From NCBI RefSeq assembly GCF_001027925.1, contig NZ_LECT01000007.1:124001-188000 (forward strand): a stretch of 64,000 nucleotides of DNA, written 5' to 3'. Below are positions 15,950-25,332 of this stretch, piece after piece. How positions within the stretch are numbered: position 1 is the first letter of the stretch; every line of letters starts with the position of its first letter. Made by a program: the position numbers and the translations under genes. The notes under the pieces were generated by a model. The model made no database searches and was not told where the DNA came from. It saw only the letters and a program-made list of their open reading frames with translations. Source of the stretch: Rhodopirellula islandica. GTDB lineage: Bacteria; Planctomycetota; Planctomycetia; Pirellulales; Pirellulaceae.

Positions 15950-17059
15950 GTGGCAAGACGCACTGTATCAATCTTCTTTGCCGCGCTGATTGCTTGGGCC
16001 GTGTTGATTGATTGGGGAGGTACCGTCGGTTCGCTCGCGTTCGCGGATATCATCACCTTTGAAGACGGAGCGGACGAGTCAACCAAGAGCGAGCGAACCA
16101 TCGACGCGGAGATTTTGGTGGAGGCTGCTGATGGTGGGGTCCTGGCTCGATGCGATGCCGGTCGGTTGTGGACGATTCAGCCGGACATGATTGTCAAGCG
16201 AACGGAGCAACCTGCCGGGCCGCCGGTCGATCAGGAGACCATGGCTCGGCGGATGCTGAAGGAATTGCCAGCGGGGTTCCAGGTTTACCGAACGGTGAAC
16301 TACTTGATTCTCCACCAGGGCAACGAAGCCTACGCTCGAGATTGCGGCGTTCTGTTTGAACAACTGCACCGAGGCTTCTTCACTTACTGGAAAAACCAGC
16401 ACGTTGACCTGGAAGAGCCTCGGTATCCCCTGGTCGCTTTGGTGTTGGCCAACCACGACGAATTCTTGAAGTACGCCGGCCAGGAAATTGGTGACACGGC
16501 GAAGAGCGTCATCGGTTACTACCACTTGGAAAGCAACCGGATGACAACGTTTCGGGTGCCTAATATTGAACGCAACATTGCGACCATCATCCATGAGGCG
16601 ACCCACCAGTTGGCTTACAACTGTGGTCTGCAAACTCGGTTCGCCGACAATCCGATGTGGGTCAGCGAAGGGATGGCGATGTTCTTCGAGTCGCCCGATT
16701 TCAGCAACCCTCGGGGATGGCGAGGGATTGGCCGAGTCAACGTGGTCAACCTGGGACGCTTTCGGCGATACCTCCCGTTGCGACCGGAGGATTCTCTGGT
16801 GACGCTGTTGTCAGACGATTCGCGTTTCCGTTCCGCATCGACTGCGGAAGACGCCTACGGAGAATCGTGGGCACTGACCTACTTTCTATTGAAGACTCAG
16901 CGAAAAGAGTTTGTGGCTTACCTGCAAAAGCTCAGCGAATCCAAGCCGCTCGACGAACGAACGCCACGGGAGCGAATCGAGGACTTTGAGAGTTCCATGG
17001 GCATGGCGTTGGACGAACTCGATCGCAAGTTCCTGACTTACATGCGACGCGTTCGTTAG
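15950..17059 (+). CDS. Exported DUF1570 protein with HExxH metallopeptidase motif
   Basis: 369 aa from GTG 15950, chosen because the longer ORF begins inside a terminator stem and because VARRTVSIFFAALIAWAVL then reads as a signal peptide. The conserved block TIIHEATHQLAYN (about residue 210) holds HEATH, the zinc-binding and catalytic motif of gluzincin-type peptidases, with WVSEGMAMFFESP downstream supplying the likely third ligand (Glu). DUF1570 proteins are expanded in planctomycetes; their substrates are unknown. C-terminal residues form a helical tail. Peptidase activity is inferred from the motif alone. Confidence 0.8.
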   Translation: MARRTVSIFFAALIAWAVLIDWGGTVGSLAFADIITFEDGADESTKSERTIDAEILVEAADGGVLARCDAGRLWTIQPDMIVKRTEQPAGPPVDQETMARRMLKELPAGFQVYRTVNYLILHQGNEAYARDCGVLFEQLHRGFFTYWKNQHVDLEEPRYPLVALVLANHDEFLKYAGQEIGDTAKSVIGYYHLESNRMTTFRVPNIERNIATIIHEATHQLAYNCGLQTRFADNPMWVSEGMAMFFESPDFSNPRGWRGIGRVNVVNLGRFRRYLPLRPEDSLVTLLSDDSRFRSASTAEDAYGESWALTYFLLKTQRKEFVAYLQKLSESKPLDERTPRERIEDFESSMGMALDELDRKFLTYMRRVR

Positions 17060-17122
17060 CGTTCTGTGGAAAGAGACGAGTTCGCTGCGTCGAGGTTCCG
17101 CGTGAGCCTTCTGTCATCGCGG

Positions 17123-17150
17123 CACCGGGCGGCTTGCGCCGCGCCGCTAA
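17123..17150. repeat. Family G short GC-rich repeat
   Basis: CACCGGGCGGCTTGCGCCGC followed by GCCGCTAA, a near copy of 1631-1658. Here it leads straight into a family A palindrome. Confidence 0.5.
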
Positions 17151-17200
17151 GCAGGTACGCAAAAATGATTGGGTCTAAATTAGTGAGCCGTTTGGGCGTT
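17149..17200. repeat. Truncated family A palindrome arm
   Basis: AAGCAGGTACGC ... GTGAGCCGTTTGGGCGTT matches one arm of the complete family A element that starts at the next base. It looks like a partial tandem duplication or a nested insertion. Confidence 0.65.
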
Positions 17201-17326
17201 AAGCAGGTCGGCAGGAATGACCACGCACAACCATGTGAGCCGTTTGGGCGTTAGCCCCGGTTGCGCGTGAAAACCGTGGCTAACGCCAACGGCTCACATA
17301 CCCGATGACACCTGCCTACCTGCTTA
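17201..17326. repeat. Family A palindromic repeat (about 126 bp)
   Basis: Ends AAGCAGGTCGGCAGGAATGA and GCCTACCTGCTTA are inverted copies. The core GTGAGCCGTTTGGGCGTTAG / CTAACGCCAACGGCTCAC forms a long stem around GCGCGTGAAAACC. Near-identical copies lie at 43796-43921 and 54411-54536. It sits between the convergent DUF1570 and DUF1559 genes. Confidence 0.85.
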
Positions 17327-17360
17327 ACAGAGGAGGTTCTTCCCGGACGGTTCCTTTTCC

Positions 17361-18599
17361 TTAGAACTCGCCGTCGATGACTTCGCGAGACGCACGCGTG
17401 CCGAGTGATCCCCACAATCCGTAGGGGCTTTCGGATCCCGCGGGTGTGGCGCTGTTGGTTTGCCCTGAGAGGGCCTTGCAGTACACGCAAGCGACACGCG
17501 AGTTGCCGGCTTCAATCGAGTCCGTGATGAACTTGACTGCGCCATCGGACATCGCAACATGCACCCCGCCGACGTGATAGCTGCTCGGTGGAGCAATGCC
17601 ATAGGTGTCGGAGTGACCGACCAGGCACAGTTCCGAGTTGGGGCCGAGGATGGTGTTGAATTGGGACTGAAGCGTGTGAAAGTCGGCCCATCGCAATCCA
17701 CGTTGAGAGATTGGGGCATACACGTTCGCGGCGTCGGTCCAGAAGTTGGGACGCTCTGGGTCGATGAATCCAAGATCAAAGCAGCGTTTCGGATTGTTCG
17801 CGATTTGAAAGAAGCCGCCTTTTGCATTCGTGAATCCGATCGTTCGGTTGTCTCGGTCATTGAGTCCCGTTGCGATTTCGCCGACCGCGATGGTGTTGCT
17901 CAGTCCGTCGGTGAAATCGCGAAACCGCATCGCTTTGCGAGGTACGAAAGCGCCGCGAAGGCCACAGCGGGCTCGTTGAGTCGCCAGCGATTGGTCGTAC
18001 TCCCAGCGATTCGAACTGGAATTCCAGACCGTCACCCCGTGTTCGGCTTCGTAAAACCCGTCCCCCGAGCAAGCCGCATAATTGGTGCGGCCTAGTCCGG
18101 GCAGTCCATAACCTGGATCACTTGGGCATCGGTAGGTGGGGATCTCGGTCGCCCAGGGCGGATACTGGATCGTCCAAGGTCGCGGGCCAAAGGCGGGCCA
18201 GATGTCGCCATCGGCTTCCTGCAAGGGGTTGCTCACCATGGACCAGATGGATTGCTGTTCCACAAAGGGCAACAGGCCGACCAAGAAGGTCAATTCCATT
18301 CGTGTGAAGCCTGTTCCATCGTTGGCACTGCCGCGGGCCGCGGTGTTGTCGTTTTCGTCCGTGGGGCCGACGCCATGGATGGGCAGCTGGTTGAACGCGG
18401 CGTGGTAGTTGTGTAGCCCCAATCCAATCTGCTTCATGTTGTTGCCACAACTCATTCGCCGCGCCGCTTCGCGGGCGGATTGGACGGCTGGCAATAGCAA
18501 GGCGACCAAGATGCCGATGATCGCGATCACCACCAGCAACTCCACCAGCGTGAATGCGTGCGGCTGGTGTGGGCTGCGAAGCGAACGATTGAGATGCAT
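17361..18599 (-). CDS. DUF1559 protein with type IV prepilin-like N-terminus
   Basis: 412 aa from ATG 18599; the ORF extends 64 codons further but without conservation. The prepilin-type signature [20 protein letters not shown] (residues 16-35) gives a leader-peptidase site and one hydrophobic helix. [20 protein letters not shown] and LGLHNYHAAFNQLP follow, the standard DUF1559 opening. HVGGVHVAMSDGAVKFITDS marks the C-terminal domain. DUF1559 is greatly expanded in planctomycetes, with presumed pseudopilin-like or surface-fibre roles. The GspD/E/F-like genes at 44-50 kb could provide an assembly system. Confidence 0.9.
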   Translation of the reverse strand: MHLNRSLRSPHQPHAFTLVELLVVIAIIGILVALLLPAVQSAREAARRMSCGNNMKQIGLGLHNYHAAFNQLPIHGVGPTDENDNTAARGSANDGTGFTRMELTFLVGLLPFVEQQSIWSMVSNPLQEADGDIWPAFGPRPWTIQYPPWATEIPTYRCPSDPGYGLPGLGRTNYAACSGDGFYEAEHGVTVWNSSSNRWEYDQSLATQRARCGLRGAFVPRKAMRFRDFTDGLSNTIAVGEIATGLNDRDNRTIGFTNAKGGFFQIANNPKRCFDLGFIDPERPNFWTDAANVYAPISQRGLRWADFHTLQSQFNTILGPNSELCLVGHSDTYGIAPPSSYHVGGVHVAMSDGAVKFITDSIEAGNSRVACVYCKALSGQTNSATPAGSESPYGLWGSLGTRASREVIDGEF

Positions 18600-18894
18600 G
18601 ACGAATCCACCGTGAAGCGTGGGATGTGATGTCAATGCTTCCTTGCAAGTGCCGAAATGGTTGTACGCACTGCCCAAGTTGGGGGCAAGTAAAAATTTGC
18701 AGCCGTCCGGTGGATCCTCGACGACACACCGGTGCCTGAGCCTCTCGCGACGGTTGGCTGCTGTTCCCAGAGCGTTCTGTCTCAGTGCCACTCTGACTCG
18801 GTTTGGTCATCTAGTTGACTGTCATCTAGCTGACCGACCTCGAAGACGCGACAATGGGGGTTTCGCCCGTTACCGCCTCCACCGAGAGATTGTC

Positions 18895-19290
18895 ATGCGT
18901 TTGTTGTCAGGTTTAGGACTTTGTTTGGCTGTCGCCGCGATCATGCAGTTGTCAGCCACGGGAGCTGAAAAGGAAACGCCCAAAAAACTGCTGCGGCACG
19001 TCGTGATGTTTGGGTTCAAAGAAACCAGCTCGGAAGCAGAAGTGCAGGTCGTCGTGGACGCCTTTCGAAATTTGCCCAACGAGATTCCCGAGATCTCGGG
19101 CTTTGAGTTCGGAACGAACAACTCACCCGAAGGACTCAACGATGGTCTGACGCATTGCTTCCTCGTGACTTTCGAAAGCGAAGCCGACCGTGAAGCTTAT
19201 CTGCCTCACCCAGCCCACAAGGCCTTCGTGGAAGTCCTCAAGCCACACCTCGAAAAAGTGGTCGTGATCGACTACTGGGCCGATAAGTAG
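18895..19290 (+). CDS. Exported Dabb (stress-responsive A/B barrel) domain protein
   Basis: 131 aa from ATG 18895. Signal peptide at residues 1-22 (LLSGLGLCLAVAAIMQLSATGA), then a single Dabb domain starting LLRHVVMFGFKETSSEAEV and ending HPAHKAFVEVLKPHLEKVVVIDYW. These ferredoxin-like dimeric barrels have been tied to stress and to aromatic polyketide chemistry, but exported planctomycete forms have no assigned role. It is divergent from the DUF1559 gene with about 295 bases between starts. Confidence 0.85.
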   Translation: MRLLSGLGLCLAVAAIMQLSATGAEKETPKKLLRHVVMFGFKETSSEAEVQVVVDAFRNLPNEIPEISGFEFGTNNSPEGLNDGLTHCFLVTFESEADREAYLPHPAHKAFVEVLKPHLEKVVVIDYWADK

Positions 19291-19408
19291 TCCGGGTGAT
19301 GGCGCTCCGGATTGGTCGCTTCCGACTGGTCGATGAGCGGCCGCCAGCTCGAAATGGCGGATCGAAAGCTGCCCACAGGGCATCCCGCTCTGCTGGGCCT
19401 TGGTTCAT

Positions 19409-19452
19409 AAAAAGCCCGGCATTTGCGGTCTCAAACCGCTGCTGGGCTTTTT
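19409..19452 (+). terminator. Rho-independent terminator of the Dabb gene
   Basis: AAAAAGCCCGGCA pairs with TGCTGGGCTTTTT, with an inner GCGGT/ACCGC hairpin in the loop. The A and T tracts make it work in both directions. It ends the Dabb transcript and isolates the LysR-gltBD block. Confidence 0.85.
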
Positions 19453-19577
19453 CGTTGACGCTGGGAAAGCGGCGGCAGCAGCAGAACGCTTGACCAAATT
19501 TGCTTCCGTGGCTATCCTCCGTCATCAATCCGGCTGAAAGTGGCCGGGCGCATCATAAGGAAATTTAATACAGCAGG

Positions 19578-20555
19578 TTGTCGTTGCAGTTTCGTACGCT
19601 TGAATTGTTCTGTCGTGTCGCCGATCTCCGCAGTTTTTCGAAAGCTGCGGCTGATTGCGGTTTAACTCAAAGCGCGGTCAGTCAAGCCATCAGCGGGTTG
19701 GAAGAATCCGTTGGGGCCAGTCTGATCGATCGCTCCAGTCGGCCGTTGGGTTTGACGGAAGCGGGCGAGATTTACTTGTGTGGCGTCCGCGATGTGATTC
19801 GCCAGTACAATGAACTGGAACAACGGGTCCGCTTCCGGGGCGAACGCCTGACCGGCAGCGTGAACGTCGGTGCGATTTACTCTGTCGGGCTGAGCTACAT
19901 GCCCGAGGCCACCAAGGTCTTCGAGACTCAGCACCCCGACGTCAAAGTCCGAACGGAATTTGGCAGCAGCCAACGCGTCGTGCAGATGGTGCTCGACGGC
20001 GGTGTCGAATTTGGGCTGGTCAGTTTCCCTCGGACCACCAAGGCATTGGGAACGATCCCTTGGCAATCTGAACCGATGCGTCTGGTTTGTTCCGCCGACC
20101 ACCCTTTCGCAAAGCGAACGGAAGTCTCGGCATCGGAACTCAGCGGCATGGAAATGGTTGGTTTCGAACGCGGGTTGGTGCTCCGTCAGGCGATCGACCA
20201 ATGTCTGAAACGCGCCGGCATCTCGGTGGTCACTCAGATGGAATTTGACAACGCCGACTCAATGGTTCGTGCGATTCAGGCGAACCGTGGGTTGGGGATT
20301 GTCCCCGAGGCGGCGGTCCGCCGCGAAACGGCCAACGGAACCCTGCGGGTGGTCGCTTGCCCCGAAATTCAGATGGTCCGGCCGCTCGGAATCATCTTTC
20401 GTCGCAGCGGCAAACTCAGCCGTGCTGCGATTGAACTGGGATCGCTTCTCTTGGGCCGGGAAATGGAACCTGAACTGAGAACAAAGTCCGAAGCCGCCAA
20501 GGCGGACCGGAAGAAAAACCAAACCAAAGATCGGGCGGTCTCTGTCGTCGCATGA
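19578..20555 (+). CDS. LysR-family transcriptional regulator
   Basis: 325 aa. The N-terminal winged helix-turn-helix covers residues 4-65 (FCRVADLRSFSKAAADCGLTQS, then ISGLEESVGASLIDR), followed by a type 2 periplasmic-binding-like effector domain (about 92-290, GSVNVGAIYSVGLSYMPEAT). Start is TTG 19578 or TTG 19584; no ATG fits. The Lys/Arg-rich tail after residue 298 is unusual. It precedes gltB in the same direction by 67 bases, so it may regulate glutamate synthase as GltC does in Bacillus, although there the regulator is divergent. The effector is unknown. Confidence 0.88.
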   Translation: MSLQFRTLELFCRVADLRSFSKAAADCGLTQSAVSQAISGLEESVGASLIDRSSRPLGLTEAGEIYLCGVRDVIRQYNELEQRVRFRGERLTGSVNVGAIYSVGLSYMPEATKVFETQHPDVKVRTEFGSSQRVVQMVLDGGVEFGLVSFPRTTKALGTIPWQSEPMRLVCSADHPFAKRTEVSASELSGMEMVGFERGLVLRQAIDQCLKRAGISVVTQMEFDNADSMVRAIQANRGLGIVPEAAVRRETANGTLRVVACPEIQMVRPLGIIFRRSGKLSRAAIELGSLLLGREMEPELRTKSEAAKADRKKNQTKDRAVSVVA

Positions 20556-20622
20556 AGCACGACCCAGACTCCAACGCCCTTTGCCTGTCCACACATCCCC
20601 TCATCCCCAAGTTGTTTTATTT

Positions 20623-23600
20623 ATGACCAAGCAACCTTTGTATCACCTGCCACCGGCCCAAGGACTGTACAACCCTGAGCACGAAAAGGATGCGTGTGGC
20701 GTCGGATTCGTTGCCCATATCAAAGGGGCTCCCAGTCATCAAATCGTGATCGATGCCGACACGATTCTGCAAAACATGGATCACCGCGGAGCATGCGGTT
20801 GCGAACCGAACACCGGTGACGGATCGGGGATCATGTGTGGCTTGCCTCATAAGTTTCTGCAAAAGGTTGCCAAGGCTGATCTCGGTGTGGAACTGCCCGA
20901 AGAAGGAAAATTCGCCGCCGGATTGATCTTCTTGCCAACCGATGATGCGGAGCGGAAAACCTGCAAGGAAACCATCGCGCGTCTCATCGAAGAGACTGGG
21001 CAAAATTTGATCGGTTGGCGGGATGTGCCTCAAGAAACCGATGCCGCTGACGTCGGGCCAACCGCTCGTCAAAGCGAACCTCGCATTGAGCAGTTGTTCG
21101 TCGGTGCGGCGGATGGACTTTCCAACGAAGAGTTTGAACGTCAGCTCTACTTGATCCGCAAGCAAGCCAGTCACGAACTGCGCGGCGGCACCAAGATCGA
21201 ACAAGCGTTGATGTTCTACGTCTGTTCGTTGTCGACCAAGGTCATCATCTACAAGGGGATGCTCACGCCTGCCCAGGTGATGCCGTATTTCCCCGATTTG
21301 CGTGACGAGGATTTCGAAACGCACTTGGCGATGGTCCACAGCCGTTTCTCGACGAACACGTTCCCCAGTTGGGACCGTGCTCAGCCCCTGCGTTTCATGA
21401 GCCACAACGGCGAAATCAACACGCTCCGCGGCAACGCCAACTGGATGCGTGCTCGCGAAGGCACGGCCGCCAGTGAAATTTACGGCGATGAACTGAAGAA
21501 GTTGTTCCCCGTTGTCGAGCCTCACTTGAGCGACTCGGGTACCTTCGACAATGTGCTTGAGTTCTTGTTGATGAACGGCCGCACGCTGCAAGAAGCCATC
21601 ATGATGATGGTGCCCGAAGCTTGGCAAAAGCACGAAACCATGCCCGAAGAAAAGCGTGCTTTCTATGAGTACTTCAGCTGCCTGATGGAGCCTTGGGACG
21701 GCCCCGCGTCGATTGCCTTCACCGACGGGAAGTGCATCGGTGCGACGCTGGACCGAAACGGTTTGCGTCCCAGTCGTTACTACATCACGCACGACGATCG
21801 CGTGATCATGGCCAGCGAAGTGGGCGTGTTGCCGGTTGACCCCTCGATCGTTCGTGAAAAAGGTCGCCTGCAGCCGGGCAAGATGTTCTTGATTGACTTC
21901 GAAGCGGGACGCCTGATCCCCGATGAAGAACTCAAGGCCGACTTCGCTCGCAAAAAGCCTTATGGCAAATGGCTCAAGCAACAACGCATTCGGTTGGCAG
22001 ACCTGCACCCTGAAGCCGAGGGGCACGGGTTCGACGGCGAGACGTTGCTGCCACGCATGCAAGCGTTTGGCTACACCGCCGAAACGATGAACTTCATGCT
22101 CCGTCCGTTGGTGGAGCAACTGCGTGACCCCGTCGGTTCGATGGGCAATGACTCGGCGCTGGCCTGTTTGTCCGACAAACCGCGGATGATCTACGATTAC
22201 TTCAAGCAATTGTTCGCCCAGGTGACCAACCCCGCGATCGATTCGATTCGCGAAGAAGTCATCATGTCGCTGGAATGCTACATCGGCCCCGAGCAGAACT
22301 TGCTGGCAGCGACGCCGGAGCACTGTCACCGGTTGTTGATCGATCATCCGATTCTGACCAACGAAGAAGTCGCGGCTCTCAAGCACGTGGACCACGAGCG
22401 TTGGCATAGCCGCGTGATTGACACCACGTTTGATCGCGCCGACGGCAAAGCTGGTCTGACACAGACGCTCGACCGAATTTGTGCCGAAGCTGAAGCCGCT
22501 GTCGACGAAGGTTTGCAGATCATCGTCCTGAGCGATCGCAACGTGTCGCACGATCGTGTGCCTGTCAGCATGCTGTTGGCAACCGGTGCGGTTCACCATC
22601 ACTTGGTCGCCAAGGCCAAGCGAACTCGAGTGGGCATCGCCGTTGAAACCGGTGAAGCTCGCGAGGTGCACCATCACTGCTTGTTGATTGGCTACGGTGC
22701 TGATGCGATCAACCCGTACCTGGCGTTCGAAGCCCTGTGGCAAGCCCACCGCGACGGATTGATGTCCTCGACATTGGACGACGACAAAATCGTCGCCGCG
22801 TATCGCAAGGCTGTCGCCAAGGGCATGCTGAAAGTCATGGCCAAGATGGGCATCAGCACCCTGCAGAGTTACAAGGGGGCTCAGATTTTCGAAGCCTTGG
22901 GCATCCGTGATGAAGTCATCAAACGCTGCTTCGTCGGCACCGCCAGCCGTATTCAAGGGGTGACCTTCGACGTCATCGCAGAAGAAACGCTGCGTCGTCA
23001 CAAACTGGGCTTCCCGGACAAGAATTCGGATCGTCTGACTCAATTGCCAAACCTAGGTGAATTCCACTGGCGCGCCGAAGGTGAAAAGCACGCTTGGAGT
23101 CCTCAGGCAATCAGCACCTTGCAAAATGCCGCTCGCAACAACAACGAAGACGCGTACTGGAAGTTCTCGCACGAAATCAACGAGGACAACCGAACCCGCT
23201 GCACGTTGCGTGGTTTGTTGGACTTCAAAGAAGGCGTCGGCGGCCCCGCGTTGCCTCTGGATGAAGTCCAATCCGCTCAGGACATCGTCAAGCGGTTCTG
23301 CACCGGTGCGATGAGCCTCGGCAGCATCAGTGCGGAATCGCACGAGACGCTCGCCATCGCGATGAACCGCTTGGGTGGCAAGAGCAACACGGGCGAAGGT
23401 GGCGAAGACCCCAAACGCTTCCAACCGCTTCCCAACGGCGACACCAAGCGATCTGCCATCAAGCAAATTGCATCGGGACGCTTTGGTGTCACGATTGAAT
23501 ACTTGACCAACGCGGACGAGTTGCAAATCAAGGTTTCGCAAGGTGCCAAGCCTGGCGAAGGTGGTGAGTTGCCCGGCAAAAAGGTCGACAACTACATCGC

Positions 23601-25188
23601 CAACATTCGCTACAGCACACCCGGCGTGGGGCTGATCAGTCCTCCGCCTCACCACGACATTTATTCGATCGAGGATTTGGCTCAGCTGATCCATGATTTG
23701 AAGAACAGCAACCCATCGGCACGCGTCAGCGTGAAGTTGGTTAGCGAAGTGGGGGTGGGTGTGATTGCATCCGGCGTTGCCAAGGCACACGCCGACCACA
23801 TCCTGATCTCCGGTGACACCGGCGGAACCGGGGCATCGCCACTGACCAGCATCAAGCACGCTGGATTGCCGTGGGAACTCGGGATCGCTGAAACGCACCA
23901 GGTCTTGGTGCTCAACGACCTGCGCAGCCGCGTGGTGTTGCAAACCGACGGTGGCTTGAAAACCGGACGTGACGTTGTCATCGCAGCGTTGCTGGGTGCC
24001 GAAGAGTTCGGTTTCTCAACCGCACCGTTGATCACGCTCGGTTGCATCATGATGCGGAAGTGTCACTTGAACACTTGCCCCGTTGGCATCGCGACTCAGG
24101 ACCCTGAGCTCCGCAAAATGTTCTCGGGCAAACCTGAGCACGTGGTGAACTACCTGTTCTTGGTTGCCGAGGAAGCTCGCCGCATCATGGCACGACTCGG
24201 TTTCCGCACGATCGATGAAATGGTTGGCCGCAGCGATGTGTTGTCGACCGATGACGCGATCAAACACTGGAAGAGCGATGGGTTGGATCTGACCTCCGTG
24301 CTCAGTCCCGCGCAGCGTCCTCACGACAAGGTCGAAGTGATCTGCACGCGTGGCCAAGATCACGGTTTGGAAAAATCGCTCGACATGACCAAGTTGGTCG
24401 CCGAAGCGATGCCAGCCATCGAAAACGGCGAATCCGTCCGCATCACGTCGCCGATCATCAATATCAACCGGACCGTCGGAACGATTCTGTCGCACGAGAT
24501 TGCCAAGCGGCACGGACAAACCGGTTTGCCCGATGACACCATCCACATCGATCTGACTGGTTCAGCAGGGCAAAGCCTCGGTGCTTTCCTTGCTCACGGT
24601 GTCACGATTGAACTGGAAGGTGACGCGAACGATTACGTCGGCAAGGGATTGTCGGGCGGACGCATCATGGTCTACCCGCCTCGCGAAAGCACCTTCGACG
24701 CGGCCAACGAAATCATCGTTGGCAACGTGTGCTTGTACGGTGCGACCAGCGGCGAAGCGTACTTCAGCGGCCGCGCCGCAGAGCGTTTCTGCGTTCGAAA
24801 CAGTGGTGCACGCACCGTTGTCGAAGGCGTGGGGGACCACGGGTGCGAATACATGACCGGTGGACGAGTGGTCTGCCTCGGCGAGACCGGACGCAACTTT
24901 GCGGCTGGGATGTCGGGCGGCATCGCTTACATCTGGGACCGCAAGGGTGACTTCAATCTTCACTGCAATCTGGCCACCGTTGAGTTGGAAAAGATCGAAG
25001 ACGAAGCGGAGCTCGCGGATGTCAAAGGCATGATCCAGAAGCACCACGACTACACCAAGAGTGCGTTGGCTGCGGAAGCTTTGGCGGACTTTGACACGTT
25101 TGTGTCGCAGTGCGTCAAAGTCATGCCCACGGACTACAAACGCGTGCTGGCCGAAATGGCTGCCGAGAAAGACGCGGTCAGCGTCTGA
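20623..25188 (+). CDS. gltB: Glutamate synthase large subunit
   Basis: 1521 aa, full length. It makes two glutamates from glutamine and 2-oxoglutarate with electrons from the small subunit. The N-terminal class II amidotransferase domain begins at Cys in KDACGVGF (about residue 26), implying a short propeptide is removed. A central domain follows, then the FMN/TIM-barrel synthase domain (STPGVGLISPPPHHDIYSIE; SGDTGGTGASP). The 3Fe-4S cluster motif is CIMMRKCHLNTCPVGIATQ (about 1143), and the C-terminal GxGxG beta-helix domain ends the protein. ATG 20623 is the only start that gives a normal propeptide. GltD follows 144 bases downstream. Confidence 0.98.
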   Translation: MTKQPLYHLPPAQGLYNPEHEKDACGVGFVAHIKGAPSHQIVIDADTILQNMDHRGACGCEPNTGDGSGIMCGLPHKFLQKVAKADLGVELPEEGKFAAGLIFLPTDDAERKTCKETIARLIEETGQNLIGWRDVPQETDAADVGPTARQSEPRIEQLFVGAADGLSNEEFERQLYLIRKQASHELRGGTKIEQALMFYVCSLSTKVIIYKGMLTPAQVMPYFPDLRDEDFETHLAMVHSRFSTNTFPSWDRAQPLRFMSHNGEINTLRGNANWMRAREGTAASEIYGDELKKLFPVVEPHLSDSGTFDNVLEFLLMNGRTLQEAIMMMVPEAWQKHETMPEEKRAFYEYFSCLMEPWDGPASIAFTDGKCIGATLDRNGLRPSRYYITHDDRVIMASEVGVLPVDPSIVREKGRLQPGKMFLIDFEAGRLIPDEELKADFARKKPYGKWLKQQRIRLADLHPEAEGHGFDGETLLPRMQAFGYTAETMNFMLRPLVEQLRDPVGSMGNDSALACLSDKPRMIYDYFKQLFAQVTNPAIDSIREEVIMSLECYIGPEQNLLAATPEHCHRLLIDHPILTNEEVAALKHVDHERWHSRVIDTTFDRADGKAGLTQTLDRICAEAEAAVDEGLQIIVLSDRNVSHDRVPVSMLLATGAVHHHLVAKAKRTRVGIAVETGEAREVHHHCLLIGYGADAINPYLAFEALWQAHRDGLMSSTLDDDKIVAAYRKAVAKGMLKVMAKMGISTLQSYKGAQIFEALGIRDEVIKRCFVGTASRIQGVTFDVIAEETLRRHKLGFPDKNSDRLTQLPNLGEFHWRAEGEKHAWSPQAISTLQNAARNNNEDAYWKFSHEINEDNRTRCTLRGLLDFKEGVGGPALPLDEVQSAQDIVKRFCTGAMSLGSISAESHETLAIAMNRLGGKSNTGEGGEDPKRFQPLPNGDTKRSAIKQIASGRFGVTIEYLTNADELQIKVSQGAKPGEGGELPGKKVDNYIANIRYSTPGVGLISPPPHHDIYSIEDLAQLIHDLKNSNPSARVSVKLVSEVGVGVIASGVAKAHADHILISGDTGGTGASPLTSIKHAGLPWELGIAETHQVLVLNDLRSRVVLQTDGGLKTGRDVVIAALLGAEEFGFSTAPLITLGCIMMRKCHLNTCPVGIATQDPELRKMFSGKPEHVVNYLFLVAEEARRIMARLGFRTIDEMVGRSDVLSTDDAIKHWKSDGLDLTSVLSPAQRPHDKVEVICTRGQDHGLEKSLDMTKLVAEAMPAIENGESVRITSPIININRTVGTILSHEIAKRHGQTGLPDDTIHIDLTGSAGQSLGAFLAHGVTIELEGDANDYVGKGLSGGRIMVYPPRESTFDAANEIIVGNVCLYGATSGEAYFSGRAAERFCVRNSGARTVVEGVGDHGCEYMTGGRVVCLGETGRNFAAGMSGGIAYIWDRKGDFNLHCNLATVELEKIEDEAELADVKGMIQKHHDYTKSALAAEALADFDTFVSQCVKVMPTDYKRVLAEMAAEKDAVSV

Positions 25189-25332
25189 GAGTGACGGCAA
25201 ACATCGCTTGATTGAGAAGCGAGTGAAAACGATCGGGCGAAGCAATTCGCTTTGCCCGGCACGCGTGGCCATCGCCGCGAAAACCCCATCCCACATCCAC
25301 CGAACACATCACCCCATTTTGAGGACTCTGCC

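Noticed and set aside
17149-17326. Possible CRISPR-like array
   Set aside because: The repeats are long palindromes scattered singly over tens of kb with no regular spacers and no cas genes.
20617-23043. An 808-codon open frame antisense to gltB
   Set aside because: It mirrors the codon bias of gltB, has no start signal or recognisable domain, and the sense gene is certain.
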